64,000 nucleotides of DNA from Aphidius gifuensis (lineage: Eukaryota; Arthropoda; Insecta; Hymenoptera; Braconidae): positions 16,906,154 through 16,970,153 of the forward strand of contig NC_057788.1 in assembly GCF_014905175.1 (NCBI RefSeq). The letters are read 5' to 3'. The notes beneath the pieces were generated by a model that did no database searches, was not told where the DNA came from, and worked only from the letters and a program-made list of their open reading frames with translations. Positions 47,556 through 58,445 of this stretch are shown here, one piece after another (positions within the stretch are counted from its first letter, which is position 1; each line of letters starts with the position of its first letter). Position numbers and translations under genes: made by a program.

Positions 47556-48328
47556 CCCAGGTAGGAATTCTTGGGCTTGATGACCTGTCAGGCTTGTGCA
47601 AGGGCTGTGTATCAAGCCTTGGTAGCCAAGGCTTGTCTCAGACCTGGGCCCGTTGATTTTACCCGGCTTTACTTGAGCCTTGGTAACTCAGTCTCTTGTG
47701 TCAAGCCTGTATTTTTTGTTTTTACCCGGTCTTACACGAGCCTCACTAGCACAGGCTTGATACAAGCTTGTTCCCGTTGATTTTACCCGGCCTCACACGA
47801 GCATTGGTAACTCAGTCTCGTGTCAAGCCTGTATTTTTTTATTTTACCCGGTCTCACACGGGCCTTGGTAACTCAGTCTTGTGTTTTTTTATTTTACCCG
47901 GTCTTACACGAGCCTTGAAACACAGCCTCGTGTCAAGCTGGTGCCCATCGTTTCACCAAGCCTCACACGAGACTTGACTTGTGCATTTATTTAATAAAAA
48001 AAAAAAAAAAAAAATAGTAATTAGTTGTATAAATGTTATATAAATTTAAACACACAGGAAAACAAGCCTGGAATACAAGCCTGACACCGGCAAAAACTTA
48101 GTGAACATTCCAGGGCTCACCCAGGCTTGACACAAGCCGGGTAGTGAGGCTTGAAACGAGCTTAGAAATGAGGCTTGGTACAAGCCTGGGAAACAAGCCT
48201 GGAATACAAGCCTGACACCGGCAAAAACTTAGTGAACATTCCAGGGCTCACCCAGGCTTGACACAAGCTTCAGAGCCCGACAAACAGGCTTGTCCCAGGC
48301 TTGTCCCCGTCGTCACTTCCTACCTGGG
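47556..48328. mobile_element. CAAG-array element with CCCAGGTAGGAA ends
   Basis: CCCAGGTAGGAA at the left and TTCCTACCTGGG at the right bound 773 bases of CAAGCCTG/CAGGCTTG units, including a perfect direct duplication of about 90 bases (about 48058-48144 and 48190-48265). It interrupts a copy of repeat R, giving a possible TAA duplication. Confidence 0.8.
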
Positions 48329-48344
48329 ATATAAGTGCCTTATT

Positions 48345-48770
48345 TTACTTTTATTTGACTTGGCAAAACTAGCCAAAACTGATAGAGCTAAAACTGAAAA
48401 CCGCAGAGCCGTAGAATGGCATAAACCCCGACCCCCACCACGGGGGGGGGGGGCAGGAGGTTCAATCTGAAATTACCTACGTCCCGGACGAAAAAAAGAT
48501 GTAGCTGAGGCAAAAATTAAGCTGGTAAAATTATGTAGATATTGGAATAAATGTAGCTAAGTAAAAAATCTAGCTTATTATTAATTAAAAAGTAAAAATT
48601 ATTCTGAGTCCCTTTTTTTACTTTTATTTGACTTGGCAAAACTAGACAAAAATAGAAAGTTAAAACTGAATCTACCTGAGAACAGTAGAATAGCATAAAC
48701 TGAGATAAGCCTTGACCCTCACCGATGGATGCCAAGAATCTGAATTTACCGTTTTCCGTCTTCAGGACTA
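48345..48770. repeat. Repeat R copies
   Basis: A partial copy is followed by a full direct copy, separated by an 11-G run at about 48439. Frames across it are repeat artefacts. Confidence 0.75.
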
Positions 48771-49079
48771 CTATATAACAGGTATTTGGGTATTTGGCCG
48801 ATGCGATTCTGTGGGCTGGGCTGATACCGAATTCAGACCCAGGCACCCCACAGTGCCCCCCGTGGTGGCTCATTGCGGATTATGGCCATTACGACCGTCC
48901 GTAGTCATTTTTTTTTTTTGACTCGTTTCGTGTACTTTTGCCAAGTTCAAAATAAGGGGCTCAGTTTTTTTTTGTAAAATTTTTTTTTTTTCAAGTTTTT
49001 TCTTTGTAATTATTTTTTTCAAGAAAGTAAAATAATGTAGATATTGATTGTTTGGCTACAATTACAGCTAAGTAAAAAA

Positions 49080-49400
49080 TTTTCGGTCATGGAAATCAGA
49101 GTGGACGATAAGTCACGTCCCGCATCCCTGGAGTGCCTGGGTCTGAATTCCAACGTTGCCTTTTGCCAAGTCAAATAAAAGTAAAAAAAAAGGGACTTAA
49201 TAATATTTTACTCAGCCACAAAATTTTTTACTTAGCGGCTATATTTTTCACTTGGTCTTAATTATAGCCAAACAAACAATACCTAGATATTTTTACCAGC
49301 CAGATTTTTTACTTAGCTTTAATTATAGCCAAACACACAATATCTACATAATTTTACCAGTTTAATTTTCCCCAAATTACACGAAAAAAAACTAAGTCTC
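49080..49400. repeat. Further TACTTAGC and repeat-R fragments
   Basis: Shares TAGCCAAACACACAATATCT and ACATAATTTTACCAG with 47335-47365 and 28530-28550. Confidence 0.65.
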
Positions 49401-49663
49401 TCAATTTGAACTTCCGGTTCCGGAAAAGTCCGAATTTACCGATTCCCATTTTTTCCCAAGAAGACTAAAGACCACCCGTGGAAGAGAACACAACATGGAC
49501 AACCATTGTATGACTCCTCTTCCTACCATTTATTAATTCCATTAAAGAATAAAAAGAAAAAAATTATTTATTATTTAACCAAATGGCTTTTATTAAGCAA
49601 TCTATTGATAATTGTTCGAAGAAATTATGATTAAACAAGACCGATATTTGATTCTACCTGGGG

Positions 49664-49809
49664 GGCTATTCTCGAATTCATACGAGTCGACTCGTTCACA
49701 CGGATCGAGGTCCGTGGACGGATCTTGCCTTGAGTAGAGATGTGAGATCCGTTCACGGACCTCGGTCCATGTGAACGAGTCGACTCGTATGAATTCGAGA
49801 ATAGCCTCC
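49664..49809. mobile_element. Complete GGCTATTCTCGAAT foldback
   Basis: Arms of about 65 bases (GGGCTATTCTCGAATTCATA, GAGTCGACTCGTTCACACGG) are near-perfect inverses around a short loop. It sits within a repeat whose tRNA-like part follows. Confidence 0.85.
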
Positions 49810-50070
49810 CAGGACTTGAACTCTGGTCTTCTATGTGACATCCTGAATCATTACCGCTTGACCACGTCGAGTATATGAATAGGTTTCTGATTTGGATGAA
49901 ATTAACCACAGACCAACTCTCGGCCGTTCGAAAGGCAGCTGAAGCTTGGCCAGGGATAACAACCATGCGTTGGCCATTTAAGAATCCAAAGGCTTGGCCG
50001 ATGAATGGCAACCAAGCAATAGCTATCAAAAATCTGCCAAGATTTGGCCAATGATTGGCAACCAAGCAAC
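49810..50070 (-). repeat. SINE-like repeat with tRNA-like head
   Basis: On the minus strand CGTGGTCAAGCGGTAATG and AGAGTTCAAGTCCTGGG resemble A and B boxes. Further upstream are TTGGCCAATGATTGGC-type palindromic units. The 144-codon open frame spanning it is not considered a gene. Confidence 0.55.
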
Positions 50071-50084
50071 CCCTCGAAAAAATA

Positions 50085-50585
50085 TTTCTCCAACTTTTCC
50101 AACTTTCTCCGCCTTTTTTCCAACTTTCTCCACCTTTTTGCGAAAATGACCTATGGTTGAAGACATGGCGGAGAAATTTGTCTGACTTTTATCAACTTTT
50201 TCAATTTTCCCAAAAAAAATTACTTATTATCAATTGTTACATAACGCAAAGCATAATGATGTTTATTTCTTTTGAAAAAAATAAAAATTCAATGACACTT
50301 TTTTTCCAAAAAGTTGATATACCTAAGGTATAAATTTTAAGTGGAAAATAGTCAGAATAAATTTTAGGCGGAGAAAGCTTACTAATTATTGAGAAATAAA
50401 GAAATTATTCTCAGGTAGAGGAATGGCGGAAAAAAGTTCGAGAAAAGTCAGAGATCTGGTGGAGAAAAGTTAGAGTAATTTTTAGGTTGTAGAAATTTGT
50501 CCACCATTTTTCCAACCATGGGTCATTTTCGTAAAAAAATGGAGAAATGGCGGAGAAAAGTTGGAGAAAAAACGGACAAATTCTT
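50085..50585. repeat. Inverted block of GGCGGAGAAAAGTTGGAGA units
   Basis: CCAACTTTCTCC-rich DNA at 50090-50200 is complemented by GGAGAAAAGTTGG-rich DNA at 50420-50580. Confidence 0.75.
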
Positions 50586-50589
50586 CGAT

Positions 50590-51055
50590 TCCACGACAAA
50601 CAAAATTTTCAAAAAAAAACTCGACAAAATAAATCACGACAAAACAAATTTTGGCAAAAAAAATCACGACAAAAAAATCACGATAAAAAAAATCACGACA
50701 AAAAAAATCGCGACAACAAAAATTTAGAAAAAAAAAATTTAGACAAAAAAAATCTAGCAACTAAATAAAAGATTTGGCTGGTAAAATAAGGTAGATAGTG
50801 ATTGTTTGGCTATTATTAAGGCCAAGTTAATTATCTACCAGCTGAGTAAAAAATCTAACGGCTATTTATATAAGAAAAATCATTTATATGAAATATTAAA
50901 TTTATTATTTAGACAAAAAAAAAATTATTATGACGTGATTTTTTTATTTTTATTTTTTTTGTCATTATTTTTTATGTCGTGGTTTTTTTTATCGCGATTT
51001 TTTTTGTCGGGGTTTTTCTTGTCGAGTTTTTTTTGGAAATTTTTTTTTGACGTGT
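50590..51055. repeat. Complementary ATCACGACAAAAAA arrays
   Basis: A 14-base-period array (50620-50760) is answered by its reverse complement (50935-51050) around about 170 bases. Long Lys/Asn-rich and Phe-rich frames here are repeat artefacts. Confidence 0.8.
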
Positions 51056-51069
51056 AACCAATATTTCTG

Positions 51070-52119
51070 CCAGGGACGGCCATTAATGTAGCAGCCAAAG
51101 ACAAAAAATTCTTTTGAGCTGCTCAGAAGTGAATAAATTATTATCCTATTATTTATTTTTAACTTATCGTAAGTATATATCTATACTTTACTTTGTCAAT
51201 ACATGATCCATAAAATATATGTACTGTATGACAGTTAATGACAGCTTAACGCATTTTTTGAGTATCAAATATTAATAAATAACCCACTATTCCAGAGTGG
51301 AAATCTGGTCAAGCTAGCACGGGAAGCCTGATCAAAATTTGATCAGGATTTGATCAAGATGCTTGATTAAGGATAACTTAATCAAGATTGGATCAAGGAA
51401 ACCTTAACTCATCCTTAATTAGGCCAGCCTGAGAACGAAAAACCAAGAGAAAGACAAAAAACAGAAGGAAAATGTTGTCTCACTCTTCCACTTAAAAAAT
51501 CGTCCAAACCGCTTAATTGATCGATTGTTAATATTATTGAAATCGTGCTAATAACTTGACCGACTGCGAAAGAAGTTTCACTTTCCTCGTGCGTACTGCT
51601 AACACACACATTTTTTTTTTTTTCCATCCAGCAAATTATTCTGTTGTGCACTCCAAAATTTTAACATTTTTTGACCACTAAAATTATGAATAAGCACAAT
51701 AAAAAATTGAGGCTTTTGCAGTACATAAATAGTAGATTGTTTTCGATATATGTAATTTAAAAAAACTGCATGAAAAAAAAATTAATATAATCGGAAATTA
51801 ATTGATAATCATATTAAAGTTGTAAACTACAATTATTGCATTAAAAAAATACATTTTATTATTATTAAAAATATCAATATATTGTTCATGAGGGGTTGGC
51901 AACGATGATCCAGCTAATTCATAAGCTGCGGTAAATCATCATTCCTATTCTCTTTGTCTTTCAAATTCGTGATGATTGTGCCTTAAATCAAGCTCAAACA
52001 GGCTTAAGCCAAGCTAACATACAGAAACTGGTGCAAATAGCTTCATTCTTGATATATTACCATCTCTTCATAATTCAACTAGAAAATATGCTAATGTACG
52101 GCATATAAAAAGTAATGAT
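51070..52119. other. Non-coding DNA downstream of SLX1
   Basis: Includes GATCAAGATT-type units at 51320-51410 and a partial copy (51620-51715) of the 9071 palindrome. SLX1 transcription must end here, but no single polyadenylation site can be chosen. Confidence 0.5.
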
Positions 52120-53075
52120 TTACTCAGAATCGTTACTAGAATAAATATTTTTTTCATCTAGATGCAGGTAACATCCAATTTTTTTTCTAATAATATTTCC
52201 CCAAAGTAAGTTGGTTTTACAAGAAGGACAAGATCGTTCAATTGGGAGAATCATATTATCGGTCTCATGTTCATCAGCAAAGCAAATTAAATGAGCCACA
52301 AAATCACAATCAGACTTTAAACAATCAACTTTGTCAGCAGGCGATAATGAAAGGTAGCAAATATAACACATAAAAATATCGGATGTTTCCTGCTGCTGAA
52401 ATTCTAAATTTTGGTTATCACTTTTGTTGTTCTTCAAATTTTTGTAGTTATTCAATTTTTGAGATTGGATTTCACCGTAGCTTATGGGCATGTGAATTGG
52501 TGGTGATATTGTTGATAACAATTCTGTGAAAAATTTAGGATCAAGCCAACGTAGTGACAGTGGAAGACGGCACCATGGTCCAACTTGAAGCATTGCAGAT
52601 AATACAAATATTGAATAAGCAAATGTTTTTTGTTTGCTTTTTTTTTTTGGTAATGTACGAAGACGACGGCTCATTTGAGGATGTTGCCAGGCCCATTCGA
52701 ACTGTAAAATATAACATAAACTTACAATTTTATATTGTTGACATCGTAGTTATCCATTGCCTCAAAAAGTACTCACACGTAGAGCACTTGTCGCATTCGG
52801 AAATCCATGAACAACTAGCACCATTTTCCTGAATTTCAAAATGTAGATTCATTTTACTGTTGATGAGAAACTGTTTTCATTTTTTAGTGTATTTACCATG
52901 GTCCCTTGTTACTAGTTTTCCAAGCACCACCGAATTGTTTCCCTGCATTGTGTCTTTTTAATCTTTGCACTGGATTGACAGTGTATCCAATGTAATTTCT
53001 TCCTGCGTATTTTGGATTTTCGCAATACAATAAATAAACACCAAAAAAATGCTCAATAATATGAGACTCCTCCAT
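52120..53075 (-). CDS. SLX1: SLX1 structure-specific endonuclease subunit, complete, three exons
   Basis: Exons read 53075-52897, 52828-52777 and 52701-52120, with GT-AG introns of 68 and 75 bases; the total is 270 codons plus TAA. The family is the nuclear catalytic subunit that, with SLX4, cuts branched DNA such as Holliday junctions and flaps. The N-terminal GIY-YIG nuclease domain (about residues 10-90) shows FGVYLLYC, NYIGYTVNP, GGAWKT, GPW and FEWAWQHP. The expected catalytic Arg (residue 38) and Glu (residue 79) are present. The C-terminal SLX1-type zinc finger has ligands C189, C192, C204, C209, H214, C217, C235 and C238, followed by LLWG. Length matches the animal family (about 275 residues). 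The first splice restores the Trp of GPW across the junction, which supports the model. The ATG at 53075 is the only one just before the FGVYLLY strand. Identification is by family motifs; transcript ends are not visible. Confidence 0.95.
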
Positions 53076-53364
53076 CGCCCAAATTACTATCTACATGTAT
53101 GCATAAATGCAACAAACTATTATTTTTGATTAATTTTTGAAAAACTTGTGCATGTTTGAGCATGGAGTGGCATGGAGTTTTAAGCACTGTTGGGCTTTTT
53201 TGGTTTTTCGGAATATTATACGCATTTCGTATAATACGCGTATTATACGAAATCAACATGGCGATGCTGCATATATACATGTAATTTATTTTTAAAAAAT
53301 AAAAATGTAATTATTTATTTATTTAATGAAATACATGTAATTTATTTATTAAATAAATGAAAAT

Positions 53365-53475
53365 ACCAAGAACAAGCAGTAGCTAAGGAATTAATGTAGT
53401 CAAAAAAATTATGTGGGCAAGTAGTAGGAGTAGGCAACATTAATTCCTTAGCTACTGCTTGTCCTTGGGATTTTT
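53365..53475. repeat. AGCTAAGGAAT hairpin
   Basis: AACAAGCAGTAGCTAAGGAA and its reverse complement enclose a short loop, about 290 bases upstream of the SLX1 start codon. Confidence 0.85.
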
Positions 53476-53521
53476 ATTTATTTGAAAATTTTCATTTTTA
53501 CGGAGGCTAGGAGCCGAAAGG

Positions 53522-53834
53522 CTCAGGGTGCGAACTCACGACACGCAAAAGTTTGCGTTTTATCATGGCTGCCGTAATTCTAAACATGGCGCCTCCGTGA
53601 TTTAATCCGCCTCCGTGATTAAATTCACACGCGTGTTTAAATCACTAGAACTTACTATATATTACCAAAATATCACTGAAAAAATGTAGTTGTGTGTAAT
53701 GTGTGTGTAGTGTATCTAGTGTTCAAAGCTTGGATCACGGAGGCGCCATGTTTAAAATTCCGGCAGCCATGTTGAGAATTATGGAAGCCATGATAAAACG
53801 CAAACTTTTGCGTGTCGTGAGTTCGCACCCTCAG
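53522..53834. mobile_element. Foldback with GCGAACTCACGACACGC arms, copy 1
   Basis: Arms of about 80 bases include TTTGCGTTTTATCATGGC and CATGGCGCCTCCGTGAT. A frame of about 70 codons over it is an artefact. Confidence 0.85.
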
Positions 53835-53876
53835 CCGCAGTATTGGATTTATCCCCCCAAAAAAAAAAACGTTCAT

Positions 53877-54253
53877 GGGTGCATTCCTTTAATAAAACAT
53901 TTTTTTTCGTTTTGCAATTTCGCCCTGTAATACCGACTAAAAACTAGAAACAGAAACAACGACAAAAGTGATAAAATTCTCTATGCCATATTCCAGACTT
54001 TACAGTTTACGATAATGTGTGGTACGACCTATGTGACAATAACAAACAATCACAACAAGTCAATTTTCTATCTATATTTCAGTTTGATATAAACATTGAA
54101 CAGTTATCCATCTAATAATTGGAAGCCAAAAAAAATAATGTCATGTACCAGTACTGCCACTACAAGAAACAGCTTTTTCCTATAAAATTTTGGCCGGTAT
54201 TACAGGGCGAAATCGCAAAACGAAAAAAAATTTTTTATTAAAGGAATGCACCC
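53877..54253. mobile_element. MITE with GGGTGCATTCCTTTAATAAA ends, copy 1
   Basis: About 60 bases at each end are inverted copies, through CGTTTTGCAATTTCGCCC and TGTAATACCG. It is the inverse of 56448-56818. Confidence 0.87.
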
Positions 54254-54255
54254 TA

Positions 54256-54735
54256 TGGGCTCAAACTCACGACAAGCAACATTTCGCTTGTAAACATGGC
54301 CGTTGTTCCTACGGACCTACTGGGCATGCGCGAATCCGTGGTTCCAGTATAAGCTGTGCTATTGTCACGGTTCAAAAAATAAATAAATATAACCTTATTA
54401 AAATCTCAATATTGATGTTTTGATTAAATTTTGGAGTATTTTTTAAATTCTTTTTTAATTGAACACTTTTGCTCAAGGTTTTGTTTATATATTTTTTTGT
54501 GTAATGTGGTGTCATGCCCAAATGTTTTTATAATTATTTGGTTTTTATTTTTGTAGCACTACTGACAGCTGACTATTTACACTGCATATAAACACAGTGC
54601 CTCCGTGATTTAAATCACAAGTTCGACACTGTCGAACTTGTGACTTATCTCACGGATTTGCGCATGCTCAGATCGCTCAGAATTATGTCGGCCATGTTTA
54701 CAAGCGAAATGTTGCTTGTCGTGAGTTTGAGCCCT
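54256..54735. mobile_element. Foldback with CTCAAACTCACGACAAGC arms, copy 2
   Basis: Arms include CATTTCGCTTGTAAACATGG. The loop side has a TTCGACACTGTCGAA hairpin. It begins three bases after the preceding MITE. Confidence 0.83.
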
Positions 54736-54739
54736 ATCA

Positions 54740-55640
54740 CTTCTAAACTAATTGTCGTAAAGACTTCGGATTTGGCTCAAAAGAAGCGGCTCTGGGAATT
54801 CTATCGCCCCTAATAAAAAAAAACATTATCTATTCGGCCATTTTTTTTTTTTCCCAAAAAACGAAAAATACTATTCGTACGATAAAAATTCATTTGAAAA
54901 AGTTATAGAATTTTGAAAAACGATTATTTTAGGCTTAATATAAAACCTCTGCGACTACTCTATTTTGAGTTATAGCTTGTGCCGTTTTCATTTTTTAGGC
55001 AAACGATAACTCATGATGAAATGGTGTTAGAGACTTCATATTAGGCTTAAAACATGCGTATTCGAAAATTCTATCGCCTCTCCGAAAAAATTTTGATCTA
55101 TGAATCATATTTTTCACAAAAATTAAAAAAAAACCGTTTTTTTTTTTTTTTAAATTTAGTTTTTAAAAAAAAAAAAAAAAGTGAGTGAACAGATAATGGA
55201 GGCCCTCTTTCTCATGAAGGGCGATGGAGTTTCAGAAGACGCGTTGTGTGAGCCTAATACGAAGTCTCTACTACAATTTTATCAAAAGTTATTGCATTCC
55301 TAGTTTTCGAGTAATTTCTGAAAAACGCTCTTACTTTCGAAAAAATCGTCCTAGATACTTTGTATAAGACTTAAAAAGCATGAGTGGTAAAATGCTACAA
55401 CTTTTAGTCGAAACTTTTTTCAAAAAAAATTATAGTTTTCATAAAATAGTAAAAAATAGAATTTTTGAAATATTTTTGTCTCTTTTGTTTCAAAAATAGA
55501 AAAAAATTGACTATTGGAATCAGGATGAACTCCTCAAGGGGCGATAGAGTTTTAAAAACCACGTTTTTTGAGCTTAATATGAAGTCATTCCGTTGATTCT
55601 AACAGAAGTAATAGCTTGCCTTAACTTGAACGAAAAAAAA
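54740..55640. repeat. Inverted array of GGCGATAGA modules
   Basis: Four modules of about 150-230 bases share GGCGATAGAGTTTT-like and CCTAATACGAAGTCT-like blocks. The first two run opposite to the last two. Relatives lie at 6990-7420 and 8263-8340. Confidence 0.65.
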
Positions 55641-55827
55641 AAAAAAAAAAAAATCGATTTTCAGAAAAATAAAAAAAAATGTACTATTATTGTATTGTTA
55701 CTTTTAAAAACTATTTAAGAGATAAAATTTAACACGGCCCTAGCCGGAGTATTGAAAATTTTTAATTTTCAACGGTAACGCGGGCCACACGCCCCAATAA
55801 ACGTTACCAGATCTTTTTTTTGAATAA

Positions 55828-56345
55828 AAAGGTCCAAGGAACAGCAGTAGCTAAGGAAAAGATGTAGCTAAGGAATTGATGTTGCCAAAGAATTATGTTT
55901 TAAGGAAATAATGTTGCTTGAAACATAATGCTTTAACAACATTAATTCATTAGCTACATCTTTTCCTTAGCTACTGCTTTTCCCTGGACCTTTTTATTTA
56001 AAAAAAATAACAATTTTTGAATAAATAAAAATCCCAAGGACAAGCAGTAGCTAAGGAAAAGATGTAGCTAAGGAATTAATGTTGCCTACCACATAATTTT
56101 TTTGACAACATTAATTCCTTAGCAACTGCTTGTTCTTGGTATTTTCATTTATGTAATAAATAAATTACATGTATTCCATTAAATAAATAAATAAAATAAA
56201 TACATTTCTATTTTTTAAAAATAAGATACATGTATATATGCAGCACCGCCAATGTGGCGAGAAAAATTATGTTTTAAGCTACATTAATTTCTTAACTACA
56301 TGTTTTCCTTAGTTACTGCTTTTCCTGGACATTTTTTTTTATTTA
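55828..56345. repeat. Three AGCTAAGGAAAAG hairpins in a row
   Basis: Hairpins at 55835-55995 and 56033-56140 and a half copy at 56275-56335, separated by AATAAATAAAAT-type spacers. Confidence 0.85.
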
Positions 56346-56447
56346 ATAAATAAATTACATATTTTATTTTTTCATTTTGACCAATTTCTTTTTTATCGAT
56401 CTGCGGATAAAACGTATAATACGACGCCAAAAATAAGAGAACACTGA

Positions 56448-56818
56448 GGGCATTCCTTTAATAAAAAATTTTTTTTCGTTTTGCAATTTCGCCCTGTAAT
56501 ACCGGCCAAAATTTTATAGGAAAAAGCTGTTTCTTGTAGTCGCAGTACTGGCACATGACATTATTTTTTTGGCTTCCAATTATTAAATGGATAACTGTTC
56601 AATGTTTATATCAAACTGAAATAAATAGAAAATTGACTTGTTGTGATTATTTGTTATTGTCACGTAGCTCGTACTACACACTATCGTAAACTGTAAAGCC
56701 TGGAATATTGCATAGAGAATTTTATCACTTTTGTCGTTGTTTCTGTTTCTAGTTTTTAGTTGGTATTAGAGAGCGAAATTGCAAAACGAAAAAAAATTTT
56801 TTATTAAAGTAATGCACC
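56448..56818. mobile_element. MITE with GGGCATTCCTTTAATAAA ends, copy 2
   Basis: Inverse of 53877-54253 over its whole length with scattered differences. Confidence 0.87.
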
Positions 56819-56823
56819 CCTTT

Positions 56824-56983
56824 ACCCGTATTCACAGGGCAAATTTTATACAATTTAGGGCTTTTTTTTGCCACTGACGGCGCTTATGAAATTTTTTTTT
56901 ATATAGATTTTACATATAAAAGCTCCACCAGCGCCACCCCTGAATAAAAAAAGCCCTAAATTGTAATGCCCTGTGAATACGGG
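56824..56983. mobile_element. CAGGGC/GGGCTTTT MITE, copy 1
   Basis: ACCCGTATTCACAGGGCAAA and its inverse close the unit; CAATTTAGGGCTTTTTT lies inside each arm. A second copy follows at about 56985-57108. Confidence 0.82.
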
Positions 56984-57124
56984 TGCGGGGCATTACAATT
57001 TGGGGCTTTTTTCCTCCACTAGCGGCGCTTGTAAAGCTGTTGTATGTAAAATTTATGTAAAAAAAATTTTACAAGCCCTAAATTGTAAAGAATCTGCCCT
57101 GTAAATTGGACTGCAGAGAGAAGA

Positions 57125-57335
57125 CTTGCAAGATAGTCTTGTATGATAGTCTGGCAAGGCTTTTTAAGGTTGATTTCTACCAAAATTCTAGTAATTATCT
57201 AACAATGATAAGCGGCGTCTCCACGCTATAGAAATGCTTGCAACATCTTGCAGCGAGATCTATCATCACTAGATAACTACTAGAATTTTGGTGGAAATCA
57301 GCCTTTAAAAGCCTTGCAAGACTATCGCAGCCAAT
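57125..57335. repeat. Foldback with GCAAGGCTTTTTAAGG arms
   Basis: 57130-57210 and 57253-57330 are inverse, through CCAAAATTCTAGTA-ATTATCTA, around a CCACGCTATAGAAATG segment. Confidence 0.72.
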
Positions 57336-57559
57336 GGGACATGTTCCATTTTTTTGTGCAATATCTTGCGATCATTTCTATAGTGTGGAGACACCACTTA
57401 ATTCACTAAAATATAAAGCAGTGTCTCCACGCTATAGAAATCTACGGAAGCCGGGTAGGGACATTGAGTGCTTACGTGCAATCGTACGAACGCACACAGA
57501 GAAAACACCAAAGTTTGCGTACTAGGGGTGCGTTCCAAAAACCACTCGGAAGCCCGGCA

Positions 57560-57720
57560 GTCCAATTCACAGGGCATTACAATTTAGGGCTTTTTTCCTC
57601 CACTGGCGGCGCTCGTGAAGCTTTTGTATGTAAAATCTATATAAAAAAAATTTTACAAGCGCCATCAGCGGCAAAAAATAGCCCTAAATTGTAAAAAATT
57701 TGCCCTGTGAATTGGACTGC
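57560..57720. mobile_element. CAGGGC/GGGCTTTT MITE, copy 3
   Basis: GTCCAATTCACAGGGCATTA and its inverse. Inner GGCGGCGCT/AGCGCC motifs. Confidence 0.82.
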
Positions 57721-57723
57721 ATC

Positions 57724-57870
57724 ACCCGTATTCAGAGGATGTTCTCATTAGGGCGTTTTTTTCCGATGGTGGCGCTTGTGAAGCTTTTCCATGTAAAATC
57801 TATATAAAAAGTTCACAAGCGCCGCCATCGGAAAAAAAGCCCTAATGAGAACATCCTCTGAATACGGGTG
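57724..57870. mobile_element. Related MITE with ACCCGTATTCAGAGGATG ends
   Basis: Near-perfect palindrome of about 147 bases. Same layout as the CAGGGC family (CATTAGGGCGTTTTTTTC, GGTGGCGCTTGTGAA) but with different terminal bases. Confidence 0.87.
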
Positions 57871-58249
57871 GCAATCACTGAGATGTACCATTTTAGTAAT
57901 GGCCGACAAACTAGTCTGTCAAAAAAACAATAATTAAAATTATTTAGACTTATTACATCACTTGGAGACATAATTTCCGACACGTGTGCCATTTTTTTGA
58001 ACATTTTGATATATTTTTTTTAGTTATTCAATTAAAAATAAAATTGTTATCGTGGGACAAAAATTCGAGGTGCAAACCTAGTCACAATTTTGTCACTAGA
58101 AGTTAAGCACCTGGCCTTAATTAAGTTATTACCTATATGGTATCATTTATCCTATTTCTTTGGGTTTTTTTTTATCAACAAAAAAAAATAAATAATAATA
58201 ATTGTTTCCAAAATGGCTGATGCCATGCGCCACTGCCCACTAGCGCCAA

Positions 58250-58445
58250 GATGGCACAAATTTTTGATACCGTATTGATACCGTATTTTTACATCTAGAG
58301 AGGTGTATTTTAGTATCAAATGACAGATACCGTATTTTTACATGGGAACATCGGTATTTCGGTAACTGTATCGTATTTGGCGCTCGGTATTAATACGGTA
58401 TTTAATACCGTATTAAATACGGTACCGTATCGACTCACATCTCTA
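58250..58445. repeat. ATACCGTATT palindromic cluster
   Basis: ATACCGTATT / AATACGGTAT motifs recur about ten times. No gene. Confidence 0.7.

Noticed and set aside
49631..50065. 144-codon minus-strand frame
   Set aside because: It crosses a foldback and a tRNA-like SINE, has no domain, and its content is explained by repeat DNA.
50482..50768. Lys/Asn-rich and Phe-rich frames
   Set aside because: They are translations of the ATCACGACAAAAAA array.
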